Positions 34,101 through 49,100 of a DNA stretch of 64,000 bases are shown here, piece after piece. Position 1 is the first letter of the stretch. The number at the start of each line of letters is the position of its first letter. This DNA comes from Asterias amurensis. Lineage: Eukaryota > Echinodermata > Asteroidea > Forcipulatida > Asteriidae. A program made the translations under genes and the position numbers. The stretch spans positions 9,677,761 to 9,741,760 of the forward strand of contig NC_092656.1 of NCBI RefSeq assembly GCF_032118995.1, written 5' to 3'. Below the pieces are notes generated by a model. It had not been told where the DNA came from. It did not search any database and was given only the letters and a program-made list of their open reading frames with translations.

Positions 34101-37100
34101 CGTGTGTACTAACAATGAGGGAACATCGCGCTGTTTTGTACATGGCTAATGGCTGAGTGACGCAGACATGATTGCACGTCTGCTTAGTGCACAACTCTTT
34201 GGCGTTTGCCAACCAAGGGTCTGTACGCATGTGTGAATGTAATTAGCATATTTCATGGGAAGGGTCCATTGGCACTAGTACGATCATGATGACGTTTCAG
34301 GTCGAAATTGGTTTGCTTTGTTTTTCAAAGTTAGCCCTACATGTAGGCCTGACACATACATTTCGTGTTCGTTACTCATAATTGCGAAACAAAATCTGAC
34401 AAGCATCCAACATGAACGAAAACGGAACGAAAGCTTGCTATGATCTCGTACCTGAGGGATATACTCTTAACCTGAGCGACAGGTATCAACCGCTTGACCA
34501 CGTCCTTGATTTGACCTTTGTCCGGTCCGCTCGCGACTTTCTCTCGACCAATCAGGTAGATGTTACGCGAGGAGAGTAGAAGATCACGCTTTGTCACCTG
34601 TGTTGATTAAAATATACATTTGATTAATTTAGAAAATGTGAGGCCATTACAATTAAGGCGCTCTATAAGTCTTGGTATTATTATTATAAACCATGTTAAC
34701 ATTTTGTTTAGGCCACCATTTTGCGGTGAATTTTACCTTAAAGCGACGGTCAAACTTGTTGACTTTATCCGAGAACTCGATGCGCTCCCTGCGCGCAGTC
34801 AGAGCCTGCAATGCGGGGTTCTGTTCAAACCCAATGTAGTCACCGGCAAAGTTACGATTCAGACTGTAGCGACGTCTCTCCTTCTTGTTGAAGAGTAGAT
34901 CAGAGGCTGCACAGAGGGAAAAGAAAATGTGATGCGATGAAGCAAAATGAGTCATTTGTTGACAGAGGTAATTAAAAAGTTGTAATGACATTTGAAGAGA
35001 GCATTACCCATGCTTTAAAGACAGTGGACACTATTGGTAATTGTCAAAGACCAGTGTTCTCACGGTGTGTATCTCAACATATGCATGAAATAACGAACCC
35101 GTGAAAATTTGAACTCCATTTGTTGTCGAAAGTTGCAAGATAAACATGAAAGAAAAAACAGCCTTGCTTCCAGATGCTTGGAAATCATATTTGAGGTCTC
35201 AAAATCAAATTTGTGGAAAATTACTCGAAAACTACGTTACTTCAGAGGGAGCCGTTTCTCACAAAGTTTAACACTATCAACATATCAACAGCTCTCCATT
35301 GCTTGAGTACGTTTGAGACGTTTGTCGACCTACATTATATGTAAGAATTTTAGTAGGCATATCAAGTCTAAAAATGTATGGTCAATGTTGTTATGGACAA
35401 AATACAATTATTTTATGCCTAAGAAAAAATAAGATGTCCCTGTGCAAATTTTAAAAGGACTTGGTACATGAACTGGTGTGTGGGTTAGTCTTGGGATACA
35501 TAGATAAGCCTCCTTATTTCTAGGTCAAATGCCGAGAAACGGACTGGCTTGCGAGGCATTTTTTATTAATTTTTTTATTTGAAAAGAGCAATCAATGGTA
35601 CCACCACATCAAAACAAAGTTAAAAAAAAAAAAAAATAGTTAAAAAAAAAAAACTTTGTGGAAAGACATGGCAAGTTAAAAAACTTTCTAAATCGCTTGG
35701 GGATGTTCGCGACACACAATAGAACTTGCTGGCAATATTTACCCTGTTCCTTAAGGCGGAGGTAGTACTTGTGCGCATTGAAACGTCTGAAAGCCTTCTG
35801 GAGGATGCGGGCATACTGGTCAAACTTTCTCTCTCTCTGTTCCTCCAGGAGAAACAGCTGTAAATGCAAGAATTGTAAAAAAAATAATTTGAGAAAGGTT
35901 GGAATTCCTGCATCAGGCATCAGGTGAACAGTGATGGGCCTTCGGCTGGGCCCAATTTCATGGCTCTACTTACCGCAGAATTCTGAGTTTACGATCTCCT
36001 TTGTTTACCGTGCAAGCGCCGAATTTCTGCGCTACCTGTATTTATAAGCATTAAAAATGCCTATGTACATGTACACCTAGTAATATGGAGTACACATGAG
36101 AACCTGCATGAGGTGTACAGTGCTGGCCTCATTTTTATGGCTCTGCTTTCCGCTTTCTATGCAAGCGCCAAATTTCTTCGAAGAATGCCTGGTAACATGG
36201 ATTACAAAGTATGCAAGAGACTAGATTCTATGCATATTGAGACAGGTACTTACAGACTCCGGTGACATACATGTAATGTATTTAATAGTGACTTGGTACC
36301 GGGTACTCCAAGAGTGGGTACCTGGTACTCCAAGAGTGGGTAACTGGGTACTCCAAGAGTGGGTACCGGGTACTCCAAAGGGTAACTGGGTACTCCAAGA
36401 CTAGATTCTATGCATATTGAGACTGGTACTTACAGATTCCAGTTACAAGGTGTCACAACAGTGACTGGGTACCGGGTACTCCATGAGTGGGTAACTGGGT
36501 ACTCCAAGACTAGATTCTATGCATATTGAGACTGGTACTTACAGACTCAGGTGACATGGTGTACTAAATAGTGACTGGGTACCGGGCACTCGAAGAGTAA
36601 GTACTGGGTACTCCAAGAGTGGGTACTGGGTACTCCAAGAGTGGGTAACTGCATACTCCAAGACTAGATTCAATGCATATTTAGACTGGTACTTACAGAC
36701 TCTGGTGCTTTGATGAAGACTTTAGTCCTGCCAAGCTGCCATTGGTCTGGCTCCATATTAACAGCGTTCATTAGATGCTTAATGCCTGATCTAACGTCTC
36801 CTCTCCACTGTGGCCAGGTCTCTGGTGTTATAATGGCGTACCTGAAAGTCACAACAAAAATAATGTGAAATGGTGAAATGAGTTGCTGGTCCCTCTCAGC
36901 TGCTGGTCCCGGATGCTGGAACTCTCTAACAATTTTTGTTTAGCCTTCGAGAAAGACTCTCCTTAGGTGGAAATGTCAGGCCATTATACCGTTTTTTTTT
37001 AGTGCATTTATACCATACATGTAGTTCCTTTTGGTTGGTCAGCAGTTTGAAACAGCTAACATTATTTTATCTTTATTATAAAGTAAAATAAAACAAAAAT

Positions 37101-40100
37101 TATCGCTCCTTCATCTTTTACCCCATCCCAAATCCTTCAGATATCTATAAGAAACTTTTTCAGATATCTTACCTTCTAAGGAATTTATCAAACTCTCTCC
37201 GATAAGCGAACCCGGCCCGTCTGACTCGTACATTCTCTTTCAGGCCAAGGTATTCTACTTGATGGTAGACTCTGTAAATAACAATCAAACAAATGAGGAA
37301 AGATTGAATAAATTGTGACACATTCACTTATATAAATCAAGTTCACCCGACACCATCACCCTCTAAATCTAGGTAGCGCCAGAGGTTGCTGGACACCATT
37401 TTTGGTCCAACGCAGAAATGATGGCGTTGTCACCTTTTGGTAACCCCAGTGGTTTAGATACTTCTCAAAGCATCCCTGTGGTTTAGATTTCACACAGCTT
37501 TTACGAAAATTTTCCTCGGGAAATAGATCAAAGAGCAAGAGTTGTATGTACTTTGGGTGATCAACTCACCGGATCCGGGGCAACGTGACTCTTTAACGTT
37601 TTTCTGTCACAAATTTGTTGCCTGTGTGTTTATACATTTGATATTTCATTTTTTAAATTTTTATATAATAGTAATGTTTTTAATGACTATTTAATATAAT
37701 AGTAATGTTTTTAATGACTATTTTGTAAACTGTTCATTTCGGCTTTTAGCCGCTGTATTGCAGTGTTTTAATAAATAAACATGGAAAAATAACGGCTGAT
37801 TTTCTTCATCAGGGCCGATTTCATAGAGCTGCTTCCGCACAAAAATTACTAAGCACAAAATAATTAAGCTCACCAGAATAAGGTTACCAACCTGCATTTT
37901 TTTTTGCTAAGCATAATAAGTTTAAGCAGTATTTTCTGGCCCAGGTTGATCCAAACTGTCTGAATTAAGAAAACAATGTCTGAAATTTCTCATCCCTGTT
38001 TTTACTCTTTTCTACAACACAGTGCCTCAGCCACTCTCAGCAAGCTCAATCTTCATAGTGACACTGTAAAGATTTGAAACCTAATGGCCGAGTCACACTG
38101 CAGCGATAACGAAAATGGTAACGATCACGATGCAGAGAGAACGCATTCTATTGGTTGAATTGTTCCACGCAGAATACGCACACGCCTATTCAACCAATGG
38201 AATGCGTTCTCTTTGCGTCGTTATCGTTATCGTACTCTTTATAGTTGCCTTGGAAACTATTGGTAATTACTCAAAATAATTATGATCATAAAACCTTACT
38301 TGGTGACGAGTAATGGGGAGAGGTTGATGGTATAAAACATTGTGAGAAACAGCTCCCTCTGAAGTGACGTAGTTTTCGAGAAAGAAGTAATTTTTCACGA
38401 ATTTGATTTTGAGACCTCAATTTTAGAATTTGAGGTCTCAAAATCAAGCATCAGAAAGCACACAACTTTGTGTAACAAGGGTGTTTTTTCTTTCATTATT
38501 ATCTCGCAAACTTGACGACCGATTGAGCTCAAATTGTCACAGGTTTGGGATTTTATGTATATGTTGAGATACACCAAGTGAGAAGGCTAGTCTTTGACAA
38601 TTACCAATAGTGTCCACTGTCTTTAAGTGTATACCTTTTCTCCTCCCAGTCTCTGGGTCTCTTGGTCTCGTTTGGTTTGATGCAGCGGATGTAGTGAGGA
38701 GTACACTTCATTAGTCTGGTGACTAGTAGATTAGCTTGAGTCTGTAAACAAGACATTAGAGATTTGGAAATTTGAGGCATAATTCCACTTTTTACATGGT
38801 GAGGAGGTATCAATATTTGGTTTGCGGTACCACCATACACGTACGTGTGTATCTACTTGCTCGGTCATAGCAATAATAACAATACAAAATTATAAAGTGC
38901 ACTTTCTAATAATAAATTACTCAAGACGCTACAGAAAAGATAATACAAAAGTAAACAAATACTCTATGAAATTACACCAATACAAAAACAAATAATTAAT
39001 AGTAATAATTTATTTTAATATAGCATCTTACATAAAAAATCTCAAAACGCTGTACAGTGTTTTTACATATCATAAACAAAAACATTAAGCTAAAAAGAAT
39101 AGGCAAAACACAGCAAAACTATATTGTACAACAAGAATGACAAAAACAAACAATGACATACTGACATACATGTACACCAATACAAGACAATCAACAGTAT
39201 TACACCACAGAAAAGACAATGAAAAATGTTTAACAACATGTAGTAAACAACATTTTCTTGATATGAGTCTGAAATGTGTTGAGAGAATGAGTGTTCCTCA
39301 TGTCGTTGGGTAGCTTGTTCAATAAGACTGGTGCAATGTGATAAGAAAACGGTTGCCATAGTGGGTGGTACAAGATTTAGGTACAGGGAGTTGGGTTGAT
39401 GCAGAAGGATCAACGGTTAATGGCAGTGCCTCGGTAAATTATGTTCTTTTGAGAACTTGTCTTGCTTTATATTCTACTTCTGCGGAGTAGATTTTTGGGA
39501 ATTCGAGAGACTTCTATACTACCGAGATAGTGGATTTTCGGAATCCGGGGGAGACTTCTCAGTTCTGATAAGAACCGACTTGCTTTTTATTTACTATCTG
39601 GGCAGACATAGATGGTTTACATACATGTAGATTGAAGACACTGGACACTGTTGGTATTGTCAAAGACCAGTCTTCTCACTTGCTGTATCTCAACATATGT
39701 ATAAAATAACAAACCTGTGAAAATTTGAACTCAATTGGTCGTCGAAGGTGCAAGATAATAATGAAAGAAAAAACACCCTTGTCACACAAAGTTGTGTGCT
39801 TTCTAAATCTGAGGTCTCAAAATCAAATTCGAGAAAAAATACTTCTTTCTCGAAAACTACATGTTTGTTACTTCCAGGGGAGCTGTTTCTCACACTGTTT
39901 TATACTATCAACAGCTCCCCATTACTTGTTACCAAGTGAGTATTTGCTAATAACTATTTTTTAATAATTACCAGTTGTGTCCACTGCCTTTAACTATTTC
40001 CCCCATCCTCTGTGATAACATGTATGTCATGTATGTGATTGCTTACCAATGTGAAATTTTGTATATGTTATATCTTGAGAAGAGTAGTATGAAATAAATA

Positions 40101-43100
40101 TTGACTTGAATTGAATTGAAGGTTCAACTTACTCTAATTTTCGTCGACGCTGTCGTTGGCCTTTTCTTTTCAGATGCTCCTAGTTTCTCTGGAAATAGAC
40201 ATTGAATAAAAGGGCTGGAGAGAGAAAAAAAAATCACATCAAGAACAAAATGTCAATGTGAATAACAACTGCAAGAAATGAACTATGCTTTCTTAAAGGG
40301 TAGGTATACCTTTGGCTATCACCCTTAAAATAAATGACAACAACAGCTTTCGGTTTAGAAGCAAACAGGGTTTGAAAGTATAACGCATTTTGAGAGTTAT
40401 TTTATTCGTCGGTAATGTGGTTATGTAAAAAGCCACAAGTTTTATGCCTCAAAATTTGAATCTGCGAAGTGCTACTGTCAGTAACATTTCTCAAATTCCA
40501 TATTCCTTTTAGGGATTATTCTTCCGGCGTGGGCATAATATTCGCCCCGGATTTTTGGCGAAACCTCAAAAACGCTACTGCCTTTTGAAAAGAAATTTGT
40601 ATTGTTTGATTGTTCATGTACATGTATATTACAGCTACATTTTTCTGGACCCAAACTCTGGAAAAAAACTTCCAAATCACATCGAGGACACAACATCCTT
40701 CAACATGTTCAAATCACTTCTGAAAGCCCACTTGTTTCAGGAGGCCTACCATCAATGACTTTTTATTTCTCCAGTGCCTCGGCACCTTTGAGCAACCTTT
40801 GATTTAGGCGCTTTATAAATTGATTTTAATTGATTGATTGATTGATTGATTGATTGACTATACATGATTGAAACCATCCAATGGCTTCCAAAAATCAAAG
40901 GTATACTTTGCCTTCAGTGAAAAATTTTCGACAAAAGTTGCCAGACTTACTGATCACTAGACTGCATGAGCTCAATGAGGTCGGGGAACAAGACATCCCG
41001 ATTCCGCTCACAGAAACCATTTATTGTGTACGTCACCTGAAATGAAAATAACCACACACACAGCAGATTAGTTTTTTGGGGGGTTCTTTTGCGTCTTCAC
41101 CAAAATAAATGTCCCTCTACACTAATAGAAAATTAGAATCATACTTTGGTCACTATGACCAAAACGCTTGGGGCCACCCATTCACAACTTGACAATAAAC
41201 ATTCTCCTTTAAATGTCTTACTGTATGGTCCGTGATGGATTAGATGACTGTGTTGTTTATGTGTTCCAGTCTTTGATAAGTGTTTTGGGTATGAATGAAT
41301 ATACCCCCGCAAGTGATTGAGAGCGCCCTCACGCAGTAAAAAATATGGCCCCGTTTTATTCACCTTTCCAGCGTAGTGGTGTATTATAAAGCCCTGGTTG
41401 GAACCTTGAAAGTGCTGATGGGTACCAACAGTTCCGTTCAGTTTCTGCAGCAACTTCTCATCGGCGCCCTCGCTCTTTGCGTGCATCGTAGCGCAGATGT
41501 CGTCCAGAATACTCATTATACCTGGCGGAGCCTGTTCAGGAGAATAACAATTAAACGACACCCTGTTCTTTGTACAAACCTCTTTGTTTTCGGTTTCTTT
41601 TCCTCTCCAGCGCCTCGCATTAGTTCTCTAGATAGATGGCGCTATATAAATGCTGATTATTATTATTATTATTTTTATTTTTATTATTATTTTTATTATT
41701 ATTTTTATTATTATTTTAGTGTGAAGCTGGTACAAACAGACATGAAACTTTCTAATTGCAAAAAAGCAGATGAAATGGCCGATTACACTTTGTACAGTAT
41801 TTTGTCAGTTCACTATGGCACTCTTTTGAAGAAAAAAAAGAGAGGAAATCAGCTGATCAGCTGAAAAGTTGCATGCCTGTACAAAGTACATGTACGTGCA
41901 AGTAAGATTTGTGGTGACACCATGTAAATCTCTTTTGTGAGATAGTGGTGCCGGTCTAAAATTACAAAAAAGGGACTAACAGATACTTGATAGCATGATA
42001 CAAGTTGTTAACAGCTTAGCTCATCGTGCTTGGCGAGAGACTGCAGGAAAATAACAAAATTTAATCAATAGACCCAGTGATTTTATTGGATACAATGATT
42101 TCATTCAAATAAACGTGCAGTGACGTAAGCTTTCCATATCTGTGTTGGATTGGTCTGAGGTGATATTTGTCAGCTGCACTTTCAGTCATCTGCACTCAGC
42201 GTGAATAATGTCATGAATGTTGGTGTGCACAGTGTACATAGTTGTTTCAAACGTATAGGTGTGTAGGATTTTACTGCGAATCTCCATGTAAAATGAATGC
42301 AAGGTCAAAGGTGCATACATGTACTTGACATGATCAGGGCCCAATTTCATAGAGCTGCTAAGCACAAAAATTTGCTAAGCATGAAATTTCTATCTTGATA
42401 AAAACAGGATTACCAACCAAATTTCCACAGGATTTTCAGGATAAGCAGACAACCGCTGAGTAACAGTAACAAGCAATATGCAACAAATAGAAGACTGGTT
42501 GGTAATCCTTTTTCTGCAAGAAATTGCATGCTAAGCAAATTTCTGTGCTTAGCAGCTCTGTGAAATTGGGCCCTGATGTTCAAGCTAGTTTTGTCCTTAC
42601 CTTCTTCTCCTCTATCAGGTCACATACGATCTTGTTGTTGAAGTAGTCGATCGGGTTCCATTTGATACCCTCGTGCACATACTCCTCCTGTGTGTGGTAA
42701 TCAAATAGGGGGTTATCACACAAGAGGCTAGGTACCAGACATACAAAAGACTGTATGGACAGGGCCTGATTTGATGGCTCTGCTTACCACCGAATTCTGC
42801 GCTTACGATCACGATTCCCCGTTTACGTGCAAGCGCCGAATTTCTGCGCTAGCTTTGTAAATGAAAATTCCCCTGCTAACCAGTGAAATGCTTGGCGTAA
42901 GCACAAAATTCCCTGCTTCCGTAAGCGCTGCTTCTTTGCTTATGGTATGCAGAGCCATGAAGTCGGGCCCTGTTGCTTCTGGTTCACAGAGCTTGTTTAC
43001 AGGTTTCTTTGGGCTTGCCAGCTACAGTGATTTCTTTCACTTGTGTGAGGCATCCTTGGTTTCATTACGAGAAACATAAAATATAAATACATACAGTCCA

Positions 43101-46100
43101 GGCATTTATAGAGCAGTCCCTATACTGGATACTACATGTACATGTATACAGCTTAAAGGCAATGGACACTATTGGTAATTGTCAAAGACTAGCCTTCACA
43201 GTTGGTGTATCTCAACATATGCATAAAATAACAAACCTGTGAAAATTTGAGCTCAATCGGTCATCGAACTTGCGAGATAATAATGAAAGAAAAAAACACC
43301 CTTGTCACACGAAGTTGTGTGCGTTTATTAGATGGTTGATTTCGAGACCTCAAGTTTTAAATGTGAGGTCTCTAAATCAAATTCGTGGAAAATAACTTCT
43401 TTCTCGAAAACTATAGCACTTCAGAGGGTGCCGTTTCTCACAATGTTTTATACCAAAACCTCTCCTCATATCACCATCAAAGGTTTTATGCTAATAACTA
43501 TTTTGAGTAATAACCAATAGTGTCAAGTCCTTTAACACAGAAACAGAAAATGAAACTATTCGGCAGGCCAATTTACATGTAGTCAATGTAAGATCATGTA
43601 ACCACAAGTTCAGACAGGAAGTTAATGATTCAAGATGTTATCAATACCCAGTCTGAATTAAAAGGAAGGCTGGAGATCAGTGGCTTCGCAGTTGCTGCAC
43701 CGTGCATGTGGAACACGCTACCTACAAGTCTTAGAGAAGTGGAGTCATTGGTTGATTCAAATGCCTCCTCAAGACACCTCCGTTCCCACAACCATCCTGA
43801 CTTGCCCTTCTTCTTTTTTTCTTCTTTTTTCTCGACTAGTTGTTGGATTGTTTTTGTATTAGTCATGTTTTTGTTCATTTGTATCACTTCCTTTAAAGGG
43901 TGTATGTACTTTTTCTTAACAAAAAACACAATGTCCACAGATTTACATTAAGCTGACACAGTTTGAAGATCATTATAGTGGAAAGCTTCCGTTGAAATTT
44001 TACTTACTGCGGTGCTGTAGTTTTTGAGAAATGAGTATTAACCAGTTATTATACATTGTGTATGCTATGGTTTTGGTAATATCATAAGACCAAAATTATT
44101 TTGTGACTTGTTTTACTCATTTCTCAAAAACTAAACAACCTTAGTTAGTAATATTTGAAGGGAAGCTTTCCACTATCATTATCTTCAAACCCTGTAAGTT
44201 TAATGTAAATCTGTGGACATTTTTAAAAAGTACCCAAATCCTTTATATGCGTTCTGTTCTTAGTGTTTCCTAGTAGTGGCTTATATGTAAATGCTTGGTA
44301 TATTTAATAAATGTTAAATTTGCATCTGGGATACAGAATATTCATTTTGGTTTTGACCCATACACACCGGTGTGTTAGCACTGTAAACACAGTACTTTCC
44401 CATTATTCGGGAAGTACTGAGTATACAGTGGTAATACACATCGGTGTACATGTACTGTATATGGGTGAAACCCATAATGAATATAATCATTATTATTATG
44501 AATGAATAAATACAAATATTTGTTTGTTCTTGAACAATGTAATTTCACACAAAGTTTGGGTCAAAAGCACTGCTCAGTACAGTGCTGGAAAGCAGCAGGG
44601 ATGTTCAACACAGCAAAAAGGCATTTACCTGCTCTGCTTTCAAAGTGAGCTCAATGAAGATTTGCTGTAGTTTCTCGTTGACGAAGTTGATGCAGAACTG
44701 TTCAAAGCCGTTCTCCTGGAAGATCTCAAAGCCGTAGATGTCCAGGACGCCGATGGTAATCTCCTCTCGGTCCTTCTGCATGGCCTGATTGATAGACTAT
44801 AGGGTGGAAGGACAAATGGAGGAAGTTTGAGCAATGAAGATGGTGGTTTAAAAGCAGTGGACACTATTGGTAATTATCAAAGACTAGCCTTCACAGTTGG
44901 TGTATCTCAACATATGCATAAAATAACAAACCTGTGAAAATTTGAGCTCAATCGGTCATCAAACTTGCAAGATAATAATGAAAGAGAAAACACCCTTGTC
45001 ACACGAAGTTGTGTGCGTTAAGATGCTTGATTTCGGGACCTCAAGTTCTAAATCTGAGGTCTCGAAATCAAATTCGTGGAAAATTACTTCTTTCTCGAAA
45101 ACTATGGCACTTCAGAGGCTGCCGTTTCTCACAATGCTTTATACCATCAACCTCTCCCCATTACTTGTCACCAAGAAATGTTTGATGCTTATAAATATTT
45201 TGAGTAACTACCAATAGTGTCCACTGCCTTTAAAGGCCCTGGAAACTACTGGTAAAGACTGAAAATAGACTGAAAATAAACTACAAATTTACCTGGTAAC
45301 GAGCACTGGAGAGCTGTGATTGTATAACAATGTAAGAAACAGCTCCCTATGAAGTAATGTAGTTTTTGAGAAAGAGGTACACACGCTCAAATATTTGAAT
45401 CTGATTAAAGACTGCATGCATGAAGCCTTATTTGGGCATGCGAAAGCGCACAAATTTTTGCAAGTTGCAGCAAGAGTGTTTTTCTCTCATTTATATTCTC
45501 TTGCAACTTAGATGACCAATTGAGGGATACACCAAGTAAAATTTCTCGTTTATACTACCCCATGATTAACCCCAGGACATCGTGGCTTAGGATCTACAAA
45601 ACACAAACTCCCTCAGGAAAAAATTTGCGAATCATCGATAGGGGGAGAGAAGTTTTCAGAGCACAGCACCGAGGCTTTGAAAACTCCCTACCTGAAAAAC
45701 TGTGTAACGTTCCAACTCACTCAACGTGTTGAAGAACAGTTTAAAAACTAATCTACATAGATAAGCACTTTGTTAAGTTTATTTTTCTTATTACATATAT
45801 GTTATGCTACTTGCATTGCTTGTTGGTTTTTCTTTTGTAGAGCAGCGCCGTGAGCGTCGCTTGCAGCTGATACCGGCGCTATAAAAGTGTCCGTTATTAT
45901 TGTTATTCTTATTAGTAGTATTTCGATTATTATTATTTTAAAGAAGTACAAAATGTTGTACTAGAATGATGTCTCACCTCCACTAGATAGTCAAAGACCC
46001 TAGTGTGGACAGCTTTGGCCAGGGCGTCTCTGGTATATGCTGCCTGCTCCGTGTTCAGGGTCACCTTGATGGATTCTGACTGTCCACCCCACTTGCTGTC

Positions 46101-49100
46101 CATCTGACGGCTGATGAGCTTGGAGCGAAGCAACTCCCGGTCGATGCCGAAGAGATGTGCCGGGAAATCAAGGACTGTATAAAGGAAAACATTACAAAAG
46201 AAGTGACAATTATTAAAACATCCCCTTAAAAAACTACAACTCCTTGATGATCCTAGGAGCTTTCTATTTTCCAAAGCTTCGCCTCGAGATTATATTTTGA
46301 ATACTAGTAAACTTGCAGGTACAACCATGTGTAATCTACTTTGGGGAGTAGTGGCTCTGAAAAGAGTTGTTGGTAGGTCATGACATTTTCAAACAGTATT
46401 ATCTACTTGTCTTCAGTGCCATTTGTGTACATGTAACACACAAGTTAATGGGATTCATTGTGAGGCTGTATTCCAAAACAGTCTGGTGCTTTTGAATAAA
46501 GTAAGATAAATGCATGCAATAAAATACAAGAGTGAAACACCACACCACTTATGACCAAAGAAATAAGGCTGCCGAAATGAATTGATGTCACATTGTAACA
46601 AGTGTACCAAGTAGGAAAAACGAATAACTAAGTTGTAAATGTTTCTTAACAAGAAACAGTGCACGCATGTAAAGTATAAACCGTATTGAATATGACGTCA
46701 CCATTCAAATATTTGCCCTACAACAGTACAAGATGGCGTCTGCGAACGTGTGGGTGTGTGTGTGCTTGCTTGTGTCGTAGAAATCAAACCGGGAACGCTG
46801 CGTGCTGCGTGTTTCTTTGATGTATGTGTGTAAACGCGCATACGGTTTGACCTACAAGATGGCGACTTTCATAGCAAAAATGAAAAAAGGGGTTATTCAA
46901 TACGGTCTATCATACATCAAGTGCAGTATGGAATCTCTATACATGTGAGACAATTGCCAAGTTTAACAGGATATTACATATCAGATAGGTAACAACTGGA
47001 CAAATCCCCCATCATTTGACTGATGAAGATCCAAAGTTCAATTGTTTGATGTTTGCCATTAACGGAACATGCACCGACCCCCGGGAAACTAAATTTGATC
47101 TACATGTATAAACGGCGTAAAAATACAAAGCTGCTTTGAAACTAAAACTTGGATGTGTTTGCATAATTATTTCATTCATTGGACATGGTTTAGCCATTTA
47201 TTTTAAAGACAAAGAAATGTAGGATTTATTTGAAAAGGAACTATCATCTAATTGTCATCTAACGCTTCTCTGATTCATATTTTGGAACATAAAAAAGTAT
47301 ATCTTTTTACATTACCACATTAGTTGGAAGTGAAATGTTTCTCAAAATGCTTTAAATACGATTGAAAGCTGCTGTAGGCTTCCACCCAAAGGTTTTTATT
47401 TGATTGTAAGAGTAATTACCAAACCTTTAAAGACAGTGGACACTATTGGTAATTGTCAAAGACTAGTCTTCACACTTGGTGTATCTTAACATATGCATAA
47501 AATAACAAACCTGTGAAAATTTGAGCTCAATCGGTCGTCGAAGTTGCGAGATAATAATGTAATAATGAAATAAATAAAAACACCCTTGTCACACGAAGTT
47601 ATGTGTTTTCAGATGCTTGATTTCGAGACCTCAAGTTCTAAACTTGAGGTCTTGAAATCAAACTCGTGGAAAATTACTTCTTTCGCGAAAACTATGTCAC
47701 TTCAGAGGGAGCCGTTTCTCACAATGTTTTATACCATCAACCTCTCTCCATTACTCGTCACCAATTAAGGTTTTATGATGATAATTATTTTGAGTAACTG
47801 CCAATAATGCCACTGCCTTTAAGCAGCTCTATGAAACTGTGTCCAGTGAGCCCAATTAGCACAAAAAGTAGCCAAGCACAACAAACTTATGCTTGCCTGG
47901 TTTTCCTCTAGGTTTTTTATTGCACTCCCTTCTTTTCTTTTTATCCATTTTTTTCTCTTCATTCTCTGAGCGCTTTGTAACCTTAGAAAAAGGCGCTACA
48001 GTACATGTATATAAATGGTATTATTATTATTCTTATAACCAGAGTGAGGTCACCAGTTCAAACTACCCTGTCTGTATGTACAATTCATGACTGGTATCCT
48101 GCTCATTTCTGCTAAGCAGGAAATCGTTAAAAACAATTCTGATTTTAAAAAGCAGCTCTATGAAATTAGGCCCAGGATATTAATGGGTTTTTTTCCAGGC
48201 TCCCAGCCAGTTTCTCAGGACACCATAAAAAACAGACAGCAAATAAACAGCACAGACAAAATTGATATTTACTACGTGTACATTTTCAGTTATTTCCCCC
48301 AAAGCCCCCCACAACCCCCCCCCCCCCAAAAAAAAGGGAAAAAAACTTGACATGTTTACACATTGATTACACTAGGTACCTTGCTCCTAACTGGTCACAA
48401 ACTACTGGAGTCCAAAGTGCTAAGCATGCAACACTGAAAAGTACGACTCAGGGAAATGCGCGAAAACATGATGGGGAAACAGTTTCATGCATTTTTCATT
48501 AAAATCACTTACCTTTTGAGCTATCTAGTAATACATGGAACAAATACAACAATATTTTAACAAATATTTAATTTTATATGTTATTTCATAATTGTTTATT
48601 ATTTATTTATTTTTGTAAATCCTTTAAGGTCAAAAATTAAATCAGTTTATAATGTAATTCACCTTGCAATGACCGCTTAATGTCCATTTCCTTTTTTATC
48701 TCAGAAAGTAAAACCCAGAGTCCGCTTTGCAGGTCACTGCTTTGTGCCAAAGACCAGGTCATTCCTAACGTGTTATTTTGGAGACTGCCGTGCCCTAATA
48801 GAGGACCTCGACCACTCAACTACATCGACGTGATCGGGAGAGATACGTACAGAGGCTGAAATCTTGGACCTTCCAAACATGAGGGATAAACACCTCTGGC
48901 GTGACGTTGTGCATGGAATCTCGGTTGCGACCGCTAAATGACGATGATGCTGAAAACCCAACTGTCTTTATTAAGGTGGTCGATTAAAATAATTTATATT
49001 GTAATGTGGTTAACGATTGTAAAGAAGTCGAGATTCAGCAGTATGCTGCTTAAAAAAAACAAAAAAAAAAACATATAATAATAATAATAAACTTACAGTC

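Noticed and set aside
41376..41864. Plus-strand open frame of 162 codons with a poly-Tyr/Phe stretch
   Set aside because: It runs antisense over myosin exon k and then through the (TTA)n tail of a LINE, which produces the aromatic run.
43625..43951. A genuine small protein-coding gene
   Set aside because: The peptide matches the end of a LINE reverse transcriptase and degenerates into a poly-Phe run, so it is a relic.
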